A stretch of 64,000 bases of DNA. Source: Clostridiales bacterium (GTDB lineage: Bacteria; Bacillota; Clostridia; Christensenellales; Borkfalkiaceae). How positions within the stretch are numbered: position 1 is the first letter of the stretch; the number at the start of each line of letters is the position of its first letter. The notes beneath the pieces are model-generated. The model was not told the origin of the DNA. It ran no database searches and saw only the letters and a program-made list of their open reading frames with translations. Positions 38,974 to 49,209 of this stretch are shown in pieces. A program made the translations under genes and the position numbers. The DNA is taken from contig SVIB01000003.1 of assembly GCA_015055505.1 (NCBI GenBank), positions 1-64,000 on the forward strand, read 5' to 3'.

Positions 38974-41208
38974 ATGAAAGCGTTTTGTTATGAAAATGAA
39001 ATCGTTGTTTTCTGGTATCCAGTAAAATTATCGGGAGAATATTCTATATCTTTAAATGGAAAGACAATTTGCCTTATAGACAAAACTTTTTGTAGAATTA
39101 GCGGTTTAACCCCTAACACCGAATATGAAATATCTATAAGTCTAATAAATGAAAAAAACACCGTATTAATAGGCAAGGAAATTTTCAAGACGGAAAAGGT
39201 AAAGCGAACTGTTGACGTGTCGAAAAGTCCGTATAACGCTATTGGCGACGGAGTAACGTTAAACACCTTGGCAATTCAAAAAGCACTAGACGATTGTACT
39301 GATGAAGAAAGGGTTGTTATACCTAAAGGTGTGTTCCTTTGCGGTGGGTTAAAAATAAAGTCGAATACTGAACTGTATTTGGAAGAAGGTGCTATTTTAC
39401 GGGGTAGCGAAAATCCCGAAGATTATCTCCCAAAGATTTGGAGTAGGTTTGAGGGAATTGAAAGATTTGCTTACCAGTCGCTTATAAACGTTGGAGAACT
39501 TAAAAATACGGGCGAAATAACGGTCGAAAACGTAAAAATTCATGGCAAAGGCTCTATAATTGGCGGAGGTTTTAATCTTTTGTGCAACACTTGTGGTATA
39601 GTTGGCACAACTGAAGGCGAAAAAAGAAAAGCGCTTACCACTTATCAAGCCGATTTAGATTCAAAAACTTCTCATAGAGAAAGGGGTAGGCTTATAAACG
39701 TAAGTAATGGGCAAAACGTAGTTATAGACGGATTAAATCTTGGCAATTCGCCGTCTTGGAACTTGCATTTCATTTACTCAAAAGATATAATTACCTGTGG
39801 TTGTAATATTTTTTCAACGGGAATTTGGAACGGGGACGGATGGGACCCAGACTCATCTGAAAACTGTGTAATTTTCGATAGCGTTTTTAATACCGGTGAT
39901 GATTGTATTGCTATAAAATCGGGAAAAAATCCTGAAGGAAATATTTTAAATGTCCCTTGCAAAAACATAGACGTATTTTCGTGTAGGGCAAAAATAGGTT
40001 ATAGCCACGGTATAGCAATCGGCAGTGAAATTTCAGGTGGAGTAGAAAAAGTTAGATTTTGGGACTGCGATTTTACCGGAACTTATTTGGGTTTGCATAT
40101 CAAAACGACCGAAAAGCGCGGTGGTTATATAAAAGACGTAGAAGTTTTAAATAGCAAAATTTCAAGGGTAACTATTAGACAAGTTGGATATAATGATGAT
40201 GGTGAAGGGGCAAATTCTTTGACCGAAATTAGTGATATAAGGCTTGAAAACGTAATTATTGAATATACTAGTGACGACCCCGGGTTTGGCTACGTTGACG
40301 TGGATTCGTATATTTACGTAAACGGATTTGAAAAAGAAAAAGAAAAATTTAAAAACGTTACGCTAAAAAACGTTCGTGTTGTTAATACTGAAAATATTAA
40401 GGATTACGACGTGGCAAACTGTGAGAACGTGGTTTTAAACGGCAAGCGTTTGACAAAAAGAGAAGATATGAAAAAAGTTTTAACAGCAGAAGACGGTGTA
40501 AAAAGGTTGCTTGAGATCTTTGATGAAAAGGTTGGGGTAACTTGGGAAATTCTGCAAAAAAATGAAGAAGATTACACCCCAAAATTGAGAATAGGTACGG
40601 ACGTTTATCCTATTTTTTACTGGCGAGAAGATCCGCAAATACAAGCCGTAGTTAGAAACGGGAAGTATAATATCGGGAATTCTTGTAGTGCAAAAATAAG
40701 TGGGCAAGTGGGAAAAGCGTATGGAATAGAGAGTTTTTTATATAAAGAACTTGATTGTGCCGAATGGATTTTAGATTCTGAACTTAAGAAATTAACTGCC
40801 TATTATAATAAAAATGCTGTTAACGTTGTTTTGCGAATGAAGAATGATAAAGTTGCAACGTTAGAACTTGGTGCAACACTTCCTTTTAACGCCGAAGAGC
40901 AGGTTAGGCATACCGTATGGGGAAGTTTGGGTATGGAATCATCCCGTGTAATTTCTACACAAGAAAGACCGCAATCGGTATATTTATATACAGACAGAAA
41001 AGAGGCGTATACCTTTAACGATACTTACAACGTCTTATACGGACTGACTTTAAATGATTCAAATTTGGCTGTAGCCGTTTATAAAATGATTACGGGTAAA
41101 ATTGATTTAAACTGGTTAAAATTGCGAAATAATCAACTTATAGACTATCTAAATGCCGTAAAAGAATCAAGTTGTAAAGAAAAGAGTTTTGTTTTTAAGG
41201 AGGTGTAA
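38974..41208 (+). CDS. GH28 (polygalacturonase-like) protein with extra C-terminal domain
   Basis: NSPSWNLHF, GWDPDSSENCVIFDSVFNTGDDCIAIKSGK, GYSHGIAIGSE motifs. Confidence 0.88.
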   Translation: MKAFCYENEIVVFWYPVKLSGEYSISLNGKTICLIDKTFCRISGLTPNTEYEISISLINEKNTVLIGKEIFKTEKVKRTVDVSKSPYNAIGDGVTLNTLAIQKALDDCTDEERVVIPKGVFLCGGLKIKSNTELYLEEGAILRGSENPEDYLPKIWSRFEGIERFAYQSLINVGELKNTGEITVENVKIHGKGSIIGGGFNLLCNTCGIVGTTEGEKRKALTTYQADLDSKTSHRERGRLINVSNGQNVVIDGLNLGNSPSWNLHFIYSKDIITCGCNIFSTGIWNGDGWDPDSSENCVIFDSVFNTGDDCIAIKSGKNPEGNILNVPCKNIDVFSCRAKIGYSHGIAIGSEISGGVEKVRFWDCDFTGTYLGLHIKTTEKRGGYIKDVEVLNSKISRVTIRQVGYNDDGEGANSLTEISDIRLENVIIEYTSDDPGFGYVDVDSYIYVNGFEKEKEKFKNVTLKNVRVVNTENIKDYDVANCENVVLNGKRLTKREDMKKVLTAEDGVKRLLEIFDEKVGVTWEILQKNEEDYTPKLRIGTDVYPIFYWREDPQIQAVVRNGKYNIGNSCSAKISGQVGKAYGIESFLYKELDCAEWILDSELKKLTAYYNKNAVNVVLRMKNDKVATLELGATLPFNAEEQVRHTVWGSLGMESSRVISTQERPQSVYLYTDRKEAYTFNDTYNVLYGLTLNDSNLAVAVYKMITGKIDLNWLKLRNNQLIDYLNAVKESSCKEKSFVFKEV

Positions 41209-41209
41209 T

Positions 41210-42337
41210 ATGGAAACTTTTAAGCGAGTAAAAGTGGCGGTGGCGGGCTTTAAAAGTTCGCACGTTTTAGAAATGTTTAACATAATTAAAACCAGTCCAT
41301 ATTACGACCTTGTTGCTATTTCGTTTGACAAAGAAACAAAGGAGAGAATAGAAAAAAGTTATCATGACGAGAAATATTTTGACGAATATCCGTATTATTA
41401 CAGTGACGAAGAAATGTTTGAAAATCATCCCGAGATTGAACTTTGTATATGTGGTGCAGAAAATAGCGAGCATTTTAGGCAATATAAATTGTGCGCCAAG
41501 CGTGGAATAAACGTAATAATGATGAAAGTGCCTACGCTTGATATGGAAGAGTATGATGAAATGTTGCGTTTAGAAAAAGAAACGGGCATTAAAATTTATA
41601 TTGAACTGGAAATGAGATGGTTTGCAACCGTTGAAAGAATCAAAGAAATAATTGATAGCGGGGAACTTGGCGAAATAACGTCTATTACCGCATACAATTA
41701 TTCACATTTTCCTATGTGGTGGCAACCTTGGATGAACGTGCCCGAAAAAAGTTACGGCAAGAGATTTCAGTTATATCCTAATGCAAATAAATTTAGAGGT
41801 GGGGCGTTAACCGATCACCCCCACGTGTTTGACGTTATAAGACATATTACTAATTCGGATTTTGATACCGTTTATGCGGAAACTGCTCCAAATTTAAGAG
41901 AAGAATCTTTAGTTGAAGATTTAGTTTACGTAATTGGTAGACTTAAAGACGGAACAATAGTTTCTCTTGATCCGTCGTACGCAAACAGAGAAATTAAGCA
42001 GTTAAATCTTGACAATAATAAGGATAGATTAAGCCATTATCCCAAAGCCGTACAAGTAGGACTTTCCGTTTGTGGAACTAAAGGCTCGCTAATAAGCGAC
42101 TTGTACAACCCAAACACGACTGAACAACTTCGCTTTGAAGATTTTGAATATAGGGTAAATTCTAGATTTTATGATTTTTTAAGCCCAAGAGTTTCTTTTA
42201 TGGAAAGTGTTGCAAAAAACTTGCGAGACAATAAACAAGACGATTTAGGGATATCTCTTGAAAAGCATAAAAAGACGATACAGGTTATAAATGCTTGCTA
42301 TGAAAGTATTTATACGGGAAAACACGTTAAACTATAA
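41210..42337 (+). CDS. Gfo/Idh/MocA family oxidoreductase
   Basis: RVKVAVAGFKSSH N-terminus; ALTDHPHVFDVIRH; ATG at 41210 after aggaggtg. Confidence 0.82.
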   Translation: METFKRVKVAVAGFKSSHVLEMFNIIKTSPYYDLVAISFDKETKERIEKSYHDEKYFDEYPYYYSDEEMFENHPEIELCICGAENSEHFRQYKLCAKRGINVIMMKVPTLDMEEYDEMLRLEKETGIKIYIELEMRWFATVERIKEIIDSGELGEITSITAYNYSHFPMWWQPWMNVPEKSYGKRFQLYPNANKFRGGALTDHPHVFDVIRHITNSDFDTVYAETAPNLREESLVEDLVYVIGRLKDGTIVSLDPSYANREIKQLNLDNNKDRLSHYPKAVQVGLSVCGTKGSLISDLYNPNTTEQLRFEDFEYRVNSRFYDFLSPRVSFMESVAKNLRDNKQDDLGISLEKHKKTIQVINACYESIYTGKHVKL

Positions 42338-42372
42338 AAACTATCCTATAAGCCGATTAAATCATAAAAATA

Positions 42373-42406
42373 AAACAGATTACCTACTTAATTGGGTAAT
42401 CTGTTT
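42373..42406. terminator. bidirectional terminator hairpin
   Basis: aacagattacc...ggtaatctgttttt. Confidence 0.65.
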
Positions 42407-42410
42407 TTGT

Positions 42411-43022
42411 TTAATTTTGATTTTTAGAGTCGAGTGAACTACTTGCTAATTTTGTCGTTGAACGGATATATAAAACAGTTTTTTCTTTAATGGTCGTTTT
42501 AGTGTATTTTAAAGTTTTTGTAAGATTGATTAAAAGATTTATAGCAGAAGTTGCAATGTTGGTAAATGAATAATAAAAGGTTGTAAGGTTTGACGAGATA
42601 GGAATAACTGTGTCTAATTGGTCGTAGCCGATAATACCTACTTGTTCGGGGATTTTTAAACCATTATGTTTAAGCAGGCTAAAAAGGTGTTCAGCAATCA
42701 AGTCGTGGTAGCAAAAAACGCCTACTCGCTTTGGTAAAGAATTTTTAATTTCTGCGTAAACACGTCCGTTAGCAAAAGTATCTATCGCATTGAATAGTAA
42801 GAATTGCTCATCTTTAAAATCAATTCCATTTGCTTTGAGATAATCAATAAATCCTGAAAATCTAAGCGACGGAGTTTTTGCCGTTCCGCATAAATACAGT
42901 TTTTCGTAGCCACATTCAAGTAAATGCTTTGCCGCTTGTTTTCCGGCAGAGTAGTTGTCGGAGTGGATTAAACTTGCATCTTGGAATGGCGCAGAAGAAG
43001 ATATGAAAACGGTAGGAATAAC
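42411..43022 (-). pseudogene. LacI/PurR-family regulator, 5'-truncated (effector domain only)
   Basis: Minus-strand translation IPTVFISSSAPFQDASLIHSDNYSAGKQAAKHLLECGYEKLYLCG...VGVFCYHDLIAEHLFS...QVGIIGYDQLDTV; no HTH and no start codon upstream. Confidence 0.8.
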
Positions 43023-43238
43023 CTTGGTGACAATCCTTATATTTTCAAGAATTACGCATATTTTGACGAAATGGGTTGGGAGTGGAGTTGTACGACTTCC
43101 GATGGAAAAACCTTAAACAATCCTTTAAACCATTTTAAAGATAAAGAAATGTCGTCTTTGACGGTTAAAGATTATTTAACCGCTTTACTTAATACGGGAA
43201 AGGAAGATTGGAAGAAGATTTATTCGGGTAATAACTAA
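43022..43238 (+). pseudogene. ABC sugar-transporter solute-binding protein, 5'-truncated (C-terminal remnant)
   Basis: NLGDNPYIFKNYAYFDEMGWEW...DYLTALLNTGKEDWKKIYSGNN directly upstream of two sugar permeases; no signal peptide or N-terminal domain. Confidence 0.65.
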
Positions 43239-44161
43239 TGAAATCAGTATTAAATAATATCAAGGCAAAGCATGCGGGCAAAAAAAATACTTATATTTTT
43301 ATGTTTGCAATGCTTTGCATCCCTATATTGTTCTTTTTGGTATTTAACCTTGGAGTTAAGGTAAACTCCGTGTTATTATCTTTAAAACAATATGATAGAG
43401 GTGATTATAAATTGTGGGGTTTTGGAAACTTTAAACAAGTTTTTTATGATTTGTCAAATAACTACGAAGTAAAAGCGGCTACTAAAAATTCAATTATTTT
43501 TTATGGCGTAAATATGCTTGTCATTTTACCGCTTTCAGTATTCACATCATACTTTGTTTATAAGAAAATCCCAGGTGCAGAGTTTTTTAAAATAATGTGC
43601 TATTTGCCACAAATGGTGTCGGCGATAGTTATGACGTTAATGTTTAAATATCTCGTAGATAAATTACTTCCAAAGGTATATATTGCACTAGGGCAACAAG
43701 CGCCAAACGTTTTTATTGACGGAACTAAATTAGGCGTAATGATTGCGTATAATATTTGGGTGGGTATAGGCACAAATATTATTTTATCGCTCGGAGCAAT
43801 GTCAAGAATTCCCGATCAACTAATTGAAGTTGGAGAACTTGAAGGAATTTCTCTTTGGAAAGAATTTTGGATGATAACTTTTCCCCTTATTTTCCCAACG
43901 ATAACCGTATTTATCGTAACCGGCGTTGCAGGGTTATTTACAAACCAAGCGTACGTTTACAATTTTTACGGTGATTTTGCACCCGAAGATATAGGCACTT
44001 TAGGCTACTTTATGTTTATTAAGGTTATAGGTAAGAATTCTTCACCGTCTTCTTATCCGTATGCAAGCGCATTTGGCGTGTTATTTACACTCATCGCTGC
44101 GCCTATAACGTTAGTCGTAAAGTATTTGCTTGAAAAATTTGGTCCTGAAGCGGAGTTTTAA
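43238..44161 (+). CDS. carbohydrate ABC transporter permease (MalF/UgpA-like)
   Basis: Six TM pattern; EVGELEGISLWKEFWMITFPLIFPT EAA loop. Confidence 0.88.
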   Translation: MKSVLNNIKAKHAGKKNTYIFMFAMLCIPILFFLVFNLGVKVNSVLLSLKQYDRGDYKLWGFGNFKQVFYDLSNNYEVKAATKNSIIFYGVNMLVILPLSVFTSYFVYKKIPGAEFFKIMCYLPQMVSAIVMTLMFKYLVDKLLPKVYIALGQQAPNVFIDGTKLGVMIAYNIWVGIGTNIILSLGAMSRIPDQLIEVGELEGISLWKEFWMITFPLIFPTITVFIVTGVAGLFTNQAYVYNFYGDFAPEDIGTLGYFMFIKVIGKNSSPSSYPYASAFGVLFTLIAAPITLVVKYLLEKFGPEAEF

Positions 44162-44172
44162 GGAGGAGATTT

Positions 44173-45042
44173 ATGAAAAAGAAAACGTTAAATTCATTTT
44201 TCTCTATATTCTTTTTTGTTTTATTGATTTTATATTGTATATCATTAATTTGTCCTTTTATCTGGACGTTTATAACGTCTTTAAAACAAAGATTAGAATA
44301 TATATCAAATCCCTTCGGTTTGCCAAAGAAATGGCTATTTTCTAACTACGTAGACGTTTTTGACGCTTTATCTGTTTCAATAAACGGTGTAAAAGAAATT
44401 AAGTTACCGCAATTGTTTTTGAACAGTTTAAGTTATTCAATAATTAGTGCGATCATTATCGTTTTTACAAACTGTGTAGTTGCTTACGTAGTCTCGAAAT
44501 ATCCTGGAAAAATTGCAAATATTATTTATGCGTTTGTCGTAGTAAATTTGATTTTACCCGTTGTAGGAACTTTGGCCGCAGAACTTCAAATAATGAACTT
44601 TTTGCGTTTTTATGACAATATGCTTGGAATCTTTTTAATGAAGATAAGTTTTGGCGGAACAAACTTCCTTATCTTCTACGCAATGTTTAAAAGTGTTAGT
44701 TGGACTTACGCAGAAGCAGCGTTTGTTGACGGAGCATCACACTTTAAAGTGTTTTTTGCAATTATGTTACCTATGGCAGTTCCAACTTTCTTTGCTTTAT
44801 CACTTATGCAATTTATTACTTATTGGAACGATTGGCAAGCGTCACTTATGTATTTCCCAAGTACGCCTACGGTTGCGTATGCTTTACACTCATTCCAATT
44901 CCCTGGAGCAGGAGCAAAAGTTACAGGCGTGCCGTATATTATGGCGGGATGTATTTTGGTTTCAATGCCAATAATTATCGTCTTTTTAATTTTTAGAAAC
45001 AAGATAATGGGATCTGTTTCTGTTGGTGGATTAAAAGGATAA
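44173..45042 (+). CDS. carbohydrate ABC transporter permease (MalG/UgpE-like)
   Basis: EAAFVDGASHFKVFFAIMLPMAVPTF EAA loop. Confidence 0.9.
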   Translation: MKKKTLNSFFSIFFFVLLILYCISLICPFIWTFITSLKQRLEYISNPFGLPKKWLFSNYVDVFDALSVSINGVKEIKLPQLFLNSLSYSIISAIIIVFTNCVVAYVVSKYPGKIANIIYAFVVVNLILPVVGTLAAELQIMNFLRFYDNMLGIFLMKISFGGTNFLIFYAMFKSVSWTYAEAAFVDGASHFKVFFAIMLPMAVPTFFALSLMQFITYWNDWQASLMYFPSTPTVAYALHSFQFPGAGAKVTGVPYIMAGCILVSMPIIIVFLIFRNKIMGSVSVGGLKG

Positions 45043-45061
45043 TTGTTTTTAAGAGGACTTT

Positions 45062-46630
45062 ATGAAAAGAAAAATTAGAGTTATTTTTACTTTAATAATG
45101 GCGTTGTCGCTTGCTTTATGCGTGTTAACTGTTAATGCAGATGAAGGTGTAGAGCAAGAGGCTATTGTTACAATTGAAGACATTGTCACATCTAATGGGG
45201 GTGAAGTTTCTTTTAAGAAAATAGACCCTTATTACGACAATTATAATATAAATAGAGGGTCTAACACAATTGATACAAAAGGCTCTATAGATGAAGTTTT
45301 GGTTTTCTCAACAGAGTCGCCAAGTACCGTGTTTACTTTTAAAACTCATTTAAACCGTGACCATTTAACAAAATATTTCAATATTTTAGAGTGGTTTATC
45401 GTTCCAACAAATTTGCAAACTTTTGAAGAGTTTGGAATTAACGGGGCGGCGGACAGCGATTTTGAGTCTTTCGAAATAACGATAAAAGACGTTAATAATC
45501 CAAATAAATACGTTGTTTTTAGGACTTCTAATAGACCGGACTCGACCACTTATAGAAGTTCTGTTGCCGGACGTGCCGGGGCTAACGGACAGTCAGTTAA
45601 CGGATATACAGCCACCTTTATGGAAGTAGACCGAAATTGGGGTACGGCGCTTAAAGCAAGCCACGTAGGCTGTTTTGATGGAACGGACGGTGTCCCTGAA
45701 GGGTTTGACCCAATGCTACCACTCGGAGGATTTGTATCTCTTGACTATGAGGAAAAAACAGTTTATTCGGTAACGGGTAAAAATAAGGGTGAAAGAACTC
45801 TCGTAAGGGATTTAGATGAAGGTACGCATATGCTCGGTACTGATATTCCATGGACGGGGTTTGAATCTAAAGAACTTGAAGTTAGCATTAGATTTATAAA
45901 TATTACTTCAGGTAGAAAAGCATCCGTTGCGATATTAGGCTTTAACGGTGTCGATTTTACAAAGGGTGAAATAATTGACACCGTTGCGCCAACCGTTATA
46001 CAAAAATCTGAACTAAACGGCACTTTATTTGGTGAAGTTGGTAGACCTATGCCTATTATGGATTTCTATGCTTACGATTTATTAGACGGTTATATAAACG
46101 AAACTAGTAGTAGGGTTTATTATAATTATAATAAATCGGGACAAATAGAGTACGAAATAATTGGCGGTAAGTTTACTCCTGATAAGGCAGGAATTTACAG
46201 TATCGTAACGACTGCAAAAGATAGGTTTGGAAACGTAGGGAATACCGTTAGTCAGATAGAAATTAAACATATTATGCCCGAAATTGAAATAAGCCTTCAA
46301 GATGAACTAAACTCCAGTTATACCGTTGGCGAAAGTGTTGTTTTGCCAAAACTTAACGTTTACGGTGGAACTGTAAACAAAAATTATAGAGTGGAAGTTT
46401 ATTACGGTGATAAATTGCTTGATATGCGCGAAAATACCGTTAGTTTAGAAAAACAAGGGGTTTATACCGTGCGTTACGTCGTTTGGGATTATTACGGCCA
46501 AGAGTTTTACTTTGATTATTATCTAAATTCAACGCTTGGCGATAAACCAACGGTTGAATTCCCTCAAATGCCTGAAAACGTAGTTTTGGGAACAAAAGTC
46601 GAAATACCGCAATTTAAAGCAATAGATTAG
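45062..46630 (+). CDS. secreted protein with Ig-like repeats, probably 3'-truncated
   Basis: Signal peptide MKRKIRVIFTLIMALSLALCVLTVNA; Ig-like segments (DTVAPTV..., IYSIVTTAKDRFGNVG); ends abruptly at a junction. Confidence 0.6.
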   Translation: MKRKIRVIFTLIMALSLALCVLTVNADEGVEQEAIVTIEDIVTSNGGEVSFKKIDPYYDNYNINRGSNTIDTKGSIDEVLVFSTESPSTVFTFKTHLNRDHLTKYFNILEWFIVPTNLQTFEEFGINGAADSDFESFEITIKDVNNPNKYVVFRTSNRPDSTTYRSSVAGRAGANGQSVNGYTATFMEVDRNWGTALKASHVGCFDGTDGVPEGFDPMLPLGGFVSLDYEEKTVYSVTGKNKGERTLVRDLDEGTHMLGTDIPWTGFESKELEVSIRFINITSGRKASVAILGFNGVDFTKGEIIDTVAPTVIQKSELNGTLFGEVGRPMPIMDFYAYDLLDGYINETSSRVYYNYNKSGQIEYEIIGGKFTPDKAGIYSIVTTAKDRFGNVGNTVSQIEIKHIMPEIEISLQDELNSSYTVGESVVLPKLNVYGGTVNKNYRVEVYYGDKLLDMRENTVSLEKQGVYTVRYVVWDYYGQEFYFDYYLNSTLGDKPTVEFPQMPENVVLGTKVEIPQFKAID

Positions 46631-47072
46631 AGCAATAGACCTTTTACCTAATTTCCCACAATGCGACGTAAACGATATTATGATAACGGGAAGTTCTGGT
46701 GGAGGTACGGCTTCGTATTTTTGTGCGTGCTATGATGAAAGAATTAAACTTTCCGCTCCAAGTTGTGCTTTTTGCCCGTATCCGGAATCAATTATGGATA
46801 TTTATCATTGCGCTTGCAATTATATAAACGGAGCATATAGATATTTTGATATGCAAGATTTGGCAGTTTTAATTGCGCCGAGAAAACTATTGCTTGTAAA
46901 CGGTGAAAAGGATGAGATTTTCCCGATAGAAGGCGCTAAACGCGGTTATGAAACTGTTAAAAAGATATATAAAAAGGCAAAAAGTGAAAATAATTGTAAG
47001 TTGGTAATAACTCCTAAACACCATTATTGGTGTCCTGATATTGTTTGGGAAGAAATTAAAAAGTTTAGATAA
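46626..47072 (+). pseudogene. alpha/beta hydrolase (acetylesterase-like), 5'-truncated
   Basis: Frame open from 46626: IRAIDLLPNFPQCDVNDIMITGSSGGGTASYF (nucleophile elbow GSSGG) ... PKHHYWCPDIVWEE; N-terminal half missing. Confidence 0.75.
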
Positions 47073-47912
47073 ATGTTAAAAAGAGAAGATATAAGAATTC
47101 GTGATCCGTTCGTGTTGGCGGATAAAGAAAGTAATACGTATTACGTTTACGGGACTACTGAACTTAAAGACGGCTTAAATGCAGGTAACAAGTTTTCCGT
47201 TTACGTATCTAAAGACCTTGAAAATTTTGAGGGCCCGTTTACCGTTTTTGACGGAAACGAAAACGGTTTTTGGGGAACTAAAGATTTTTGGGCGGCGGAA
47301 GTTCATAAATATAACGGGAAGTACTATTTATTCGGCAGTTTTAAAGCGGAAAATCACGTTAGAGCAAGTCAAATACTCGTAAGCGATTCTCCTCTTGGTA
47401 AATTTATACCTATATCGAAAAATCCGCAAACGGTAGACGGATGGGAGTGCTTGGACGGTACGCTTTACGTAGAAGACGGCGAGCCGTATTTAGTTTTTTG
47501 TCACGAGTGGACTCAATGTGGTATTGGTGAAATTTGGGCGGTTAAATTAACCAAAGATTTAAAGGAAAAAGACGGAGAGCCGTTTATGTTGTTTAAAGCA
47601 AGCGACAATAAAGAGGTTACGTCTTTTGACGCACAAAAAACTAAAATGGTTACAGACGGTCCGTTTTTGTTTAACGAGGATGGAAAGGTCAAAATGATTT
47701 GGTCAAGTTCTGCGCACGGAAGATACCTTGTATTGGAAGCCGTTGCAGACTCTTTAAAGGGAGAGTGGAAACATTTAAGTAGCCGTTTTGATTTTGACGG
47801 TGGACACGCTATGATTTTTACTGCGTTTGACGGTAAAAAATATTTTTCTTTGCACGCGCCAAACGTTCCGCCAAAAGAGAGAATGAAATTCGTTGAATAT
47901 AAAGAGAGATAA
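47073..47912 (+). CDS. GH43-like glycoside hydrolase (five-bladed propeller)
   Basis: IRDPFVLAD, FWAAEVHKYNGKYYLFGS, LDGTLYVEDGEPYLVF, GGHAMIF. Confidence 0.85.
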   Translation: MLKREDIRIRDPFVLADKESNTYYVYGTTELKDGLNAGNKFSVYVSKDLENFEGPFTVFDGNENGFWGTKDFWAAEVHKYNGKYYLFGSFKAENHVRASQILVSDSPLGKFIPISKNPQTVDGWECLDGTLYVEDGEPYLVFCHEWTQCGIGEIWAVKLTKDLKEKDGEPFMLFKASDNKEVTSFDAQKTKMVTDGPFLFNEDGKVKMIWSSSAHGRYLVLEAVADSLKGEWKHLSSRFDFDGGHAMIFTAFDGKKYFSLHAPNVPPKERMKFVEYKER

Positions 47913-47913
47913 G

Positions 47914-49209
47914 ATGATTTTAAATGAGAACGTCAAAAATGCAATTAAAGAAAAGGATATAAAAAAATATTCTTACTTACTTATAGCGTTGTGTTGGATA
48001 GTTTACGCGTGTTCGTACATAGGTAAATTGGGTTATAATGCTAACATAATTCAGATAGAAAACGCTTTCAACATTTCGCATGCAGAATCGGGGACGGTAA
48101 GTTCGTTCTTCTTTTTTGCATACGGCGCAGGTCAAATTATAAACGGGCTTTTTTGTAAGAGATACAATCTTAAATACGTTGTTTTTGGCGGTCTTATATT
48201 ATCGGGTATTTCCAATATTTTAATAGGCGTTGTAACTAATTTTGAAATCGTTAAATATCTTTGGGTTATTAACGGTGGAGCGTTATCCGTGCTTTGGGTA
48301 AGTTTAATTAGATTTTTATCCGAGACGTTAGATAAAAAGTATATGTCAAAAGCCGTAGTCGTTATGGGAACTACCGTTGCTACGGGTACGTTTTTAGTTT
48401 ACGGGTTAAGTGCTCTGTTTGTTGCGTTAAAAGTATTTAAACTGATTTTCTTTATTGCAGGAATACTGTTACCGATTATTGCAATTACGTGGTTTATTTC
48501 ATCACCTATACTTGCGAAAAAAATAATAAGTGGACAAACGGCAAAAGGGATAGATTCGAAAGATTTAAACAAAGAAGAAACCGCTACAGAAACTAAACGC
48601 AAAGAAGGGATGAAAGACCTTTTAGGCGTATTTGTTATATTTGCAATTTTTGCAATAATGACGAATTTAATAAAAGACGGTTTGACAACTTGGGTTCCCA
48701 TAGTTTTAAAAGACGTTTACGGTTTACCGGATTACATAAGTATTTTATTGACGTTATTATTGCCACTTTGCGCAATATTTGGAGTTTCCGTTGTCGTTAT
48801 TTTAAATAAAAAAATTAAAAATTTTGTTTCAATTTGTACAATATTATTTACAGTTTCTTGTATTTTGATAGGCATTGTTATAACTATGTTGCATTTCAAT
48901 ATCTTTATTGTTGCCGTTATAAGTTTTGCTATAATTGCGTGTTCAATGCAAGGAACTAACAACCTAATAACAAGCGTAATGCCTCTTTACTGGAAAGATA
49001 AAACAAATTCAGGTATGGTAGCAGGTATTTTTAACGGTTGTTGTTATATTGGAAGTATGATAAGTTCTTATGGTTTAGGGCTTATAGCCGACTTGTACGG
49101 TTGGAATTTCGTTTTTTGGCTTTTATTTTTTGTTTGTTTCGTCGCAGTTGTGATAGGCATATCAGAATTTATTATAAGAGTAATAAAAGGTAAACAAAGA
49201 GGCAAATAA
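47914..49209 (+). CDS. MFS transporter
   Basis: About 12 hydrophobic segments; FAYGAGQIINGLFCKRYN. Confidence 0.85.
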   Translation: MILNENVKNAIKEKDIKKYSYLLIALCWIVYACSYIGKLGYNANIIQIENAFNISHAESGTVSSFFFFAYGAGQIINGLFCKRYNLKYVVFGGLILSGISNILIGVVTNFEIVKYLWVINGGALSVLWVSLIRFLSETLDKKYMSKAVVVMGTTVATGTFLVYGLSALFVALKVFKLIFFIAGILLPIIAITWFISSPILAKKIISGQTAKGIDSKDLNKEETATETKRKEGMKDLLGVFVIFAIFAIMTNLIKDGLTTWVPIVLKDVYGLPDYISILLTLLLPLCAIFGVSVVVILNKKIKNFVSICTILFTVSCILIGIVITMLHFNIFIVAVISFAIIACSMQGTNNLITSVMPLYWKDKTNSGMVAGIFNGCCYIGSMISSYGLGLIADLYGWNFVFWLLFFVCFVAVVIGISEFIIRVIKGKQRGK

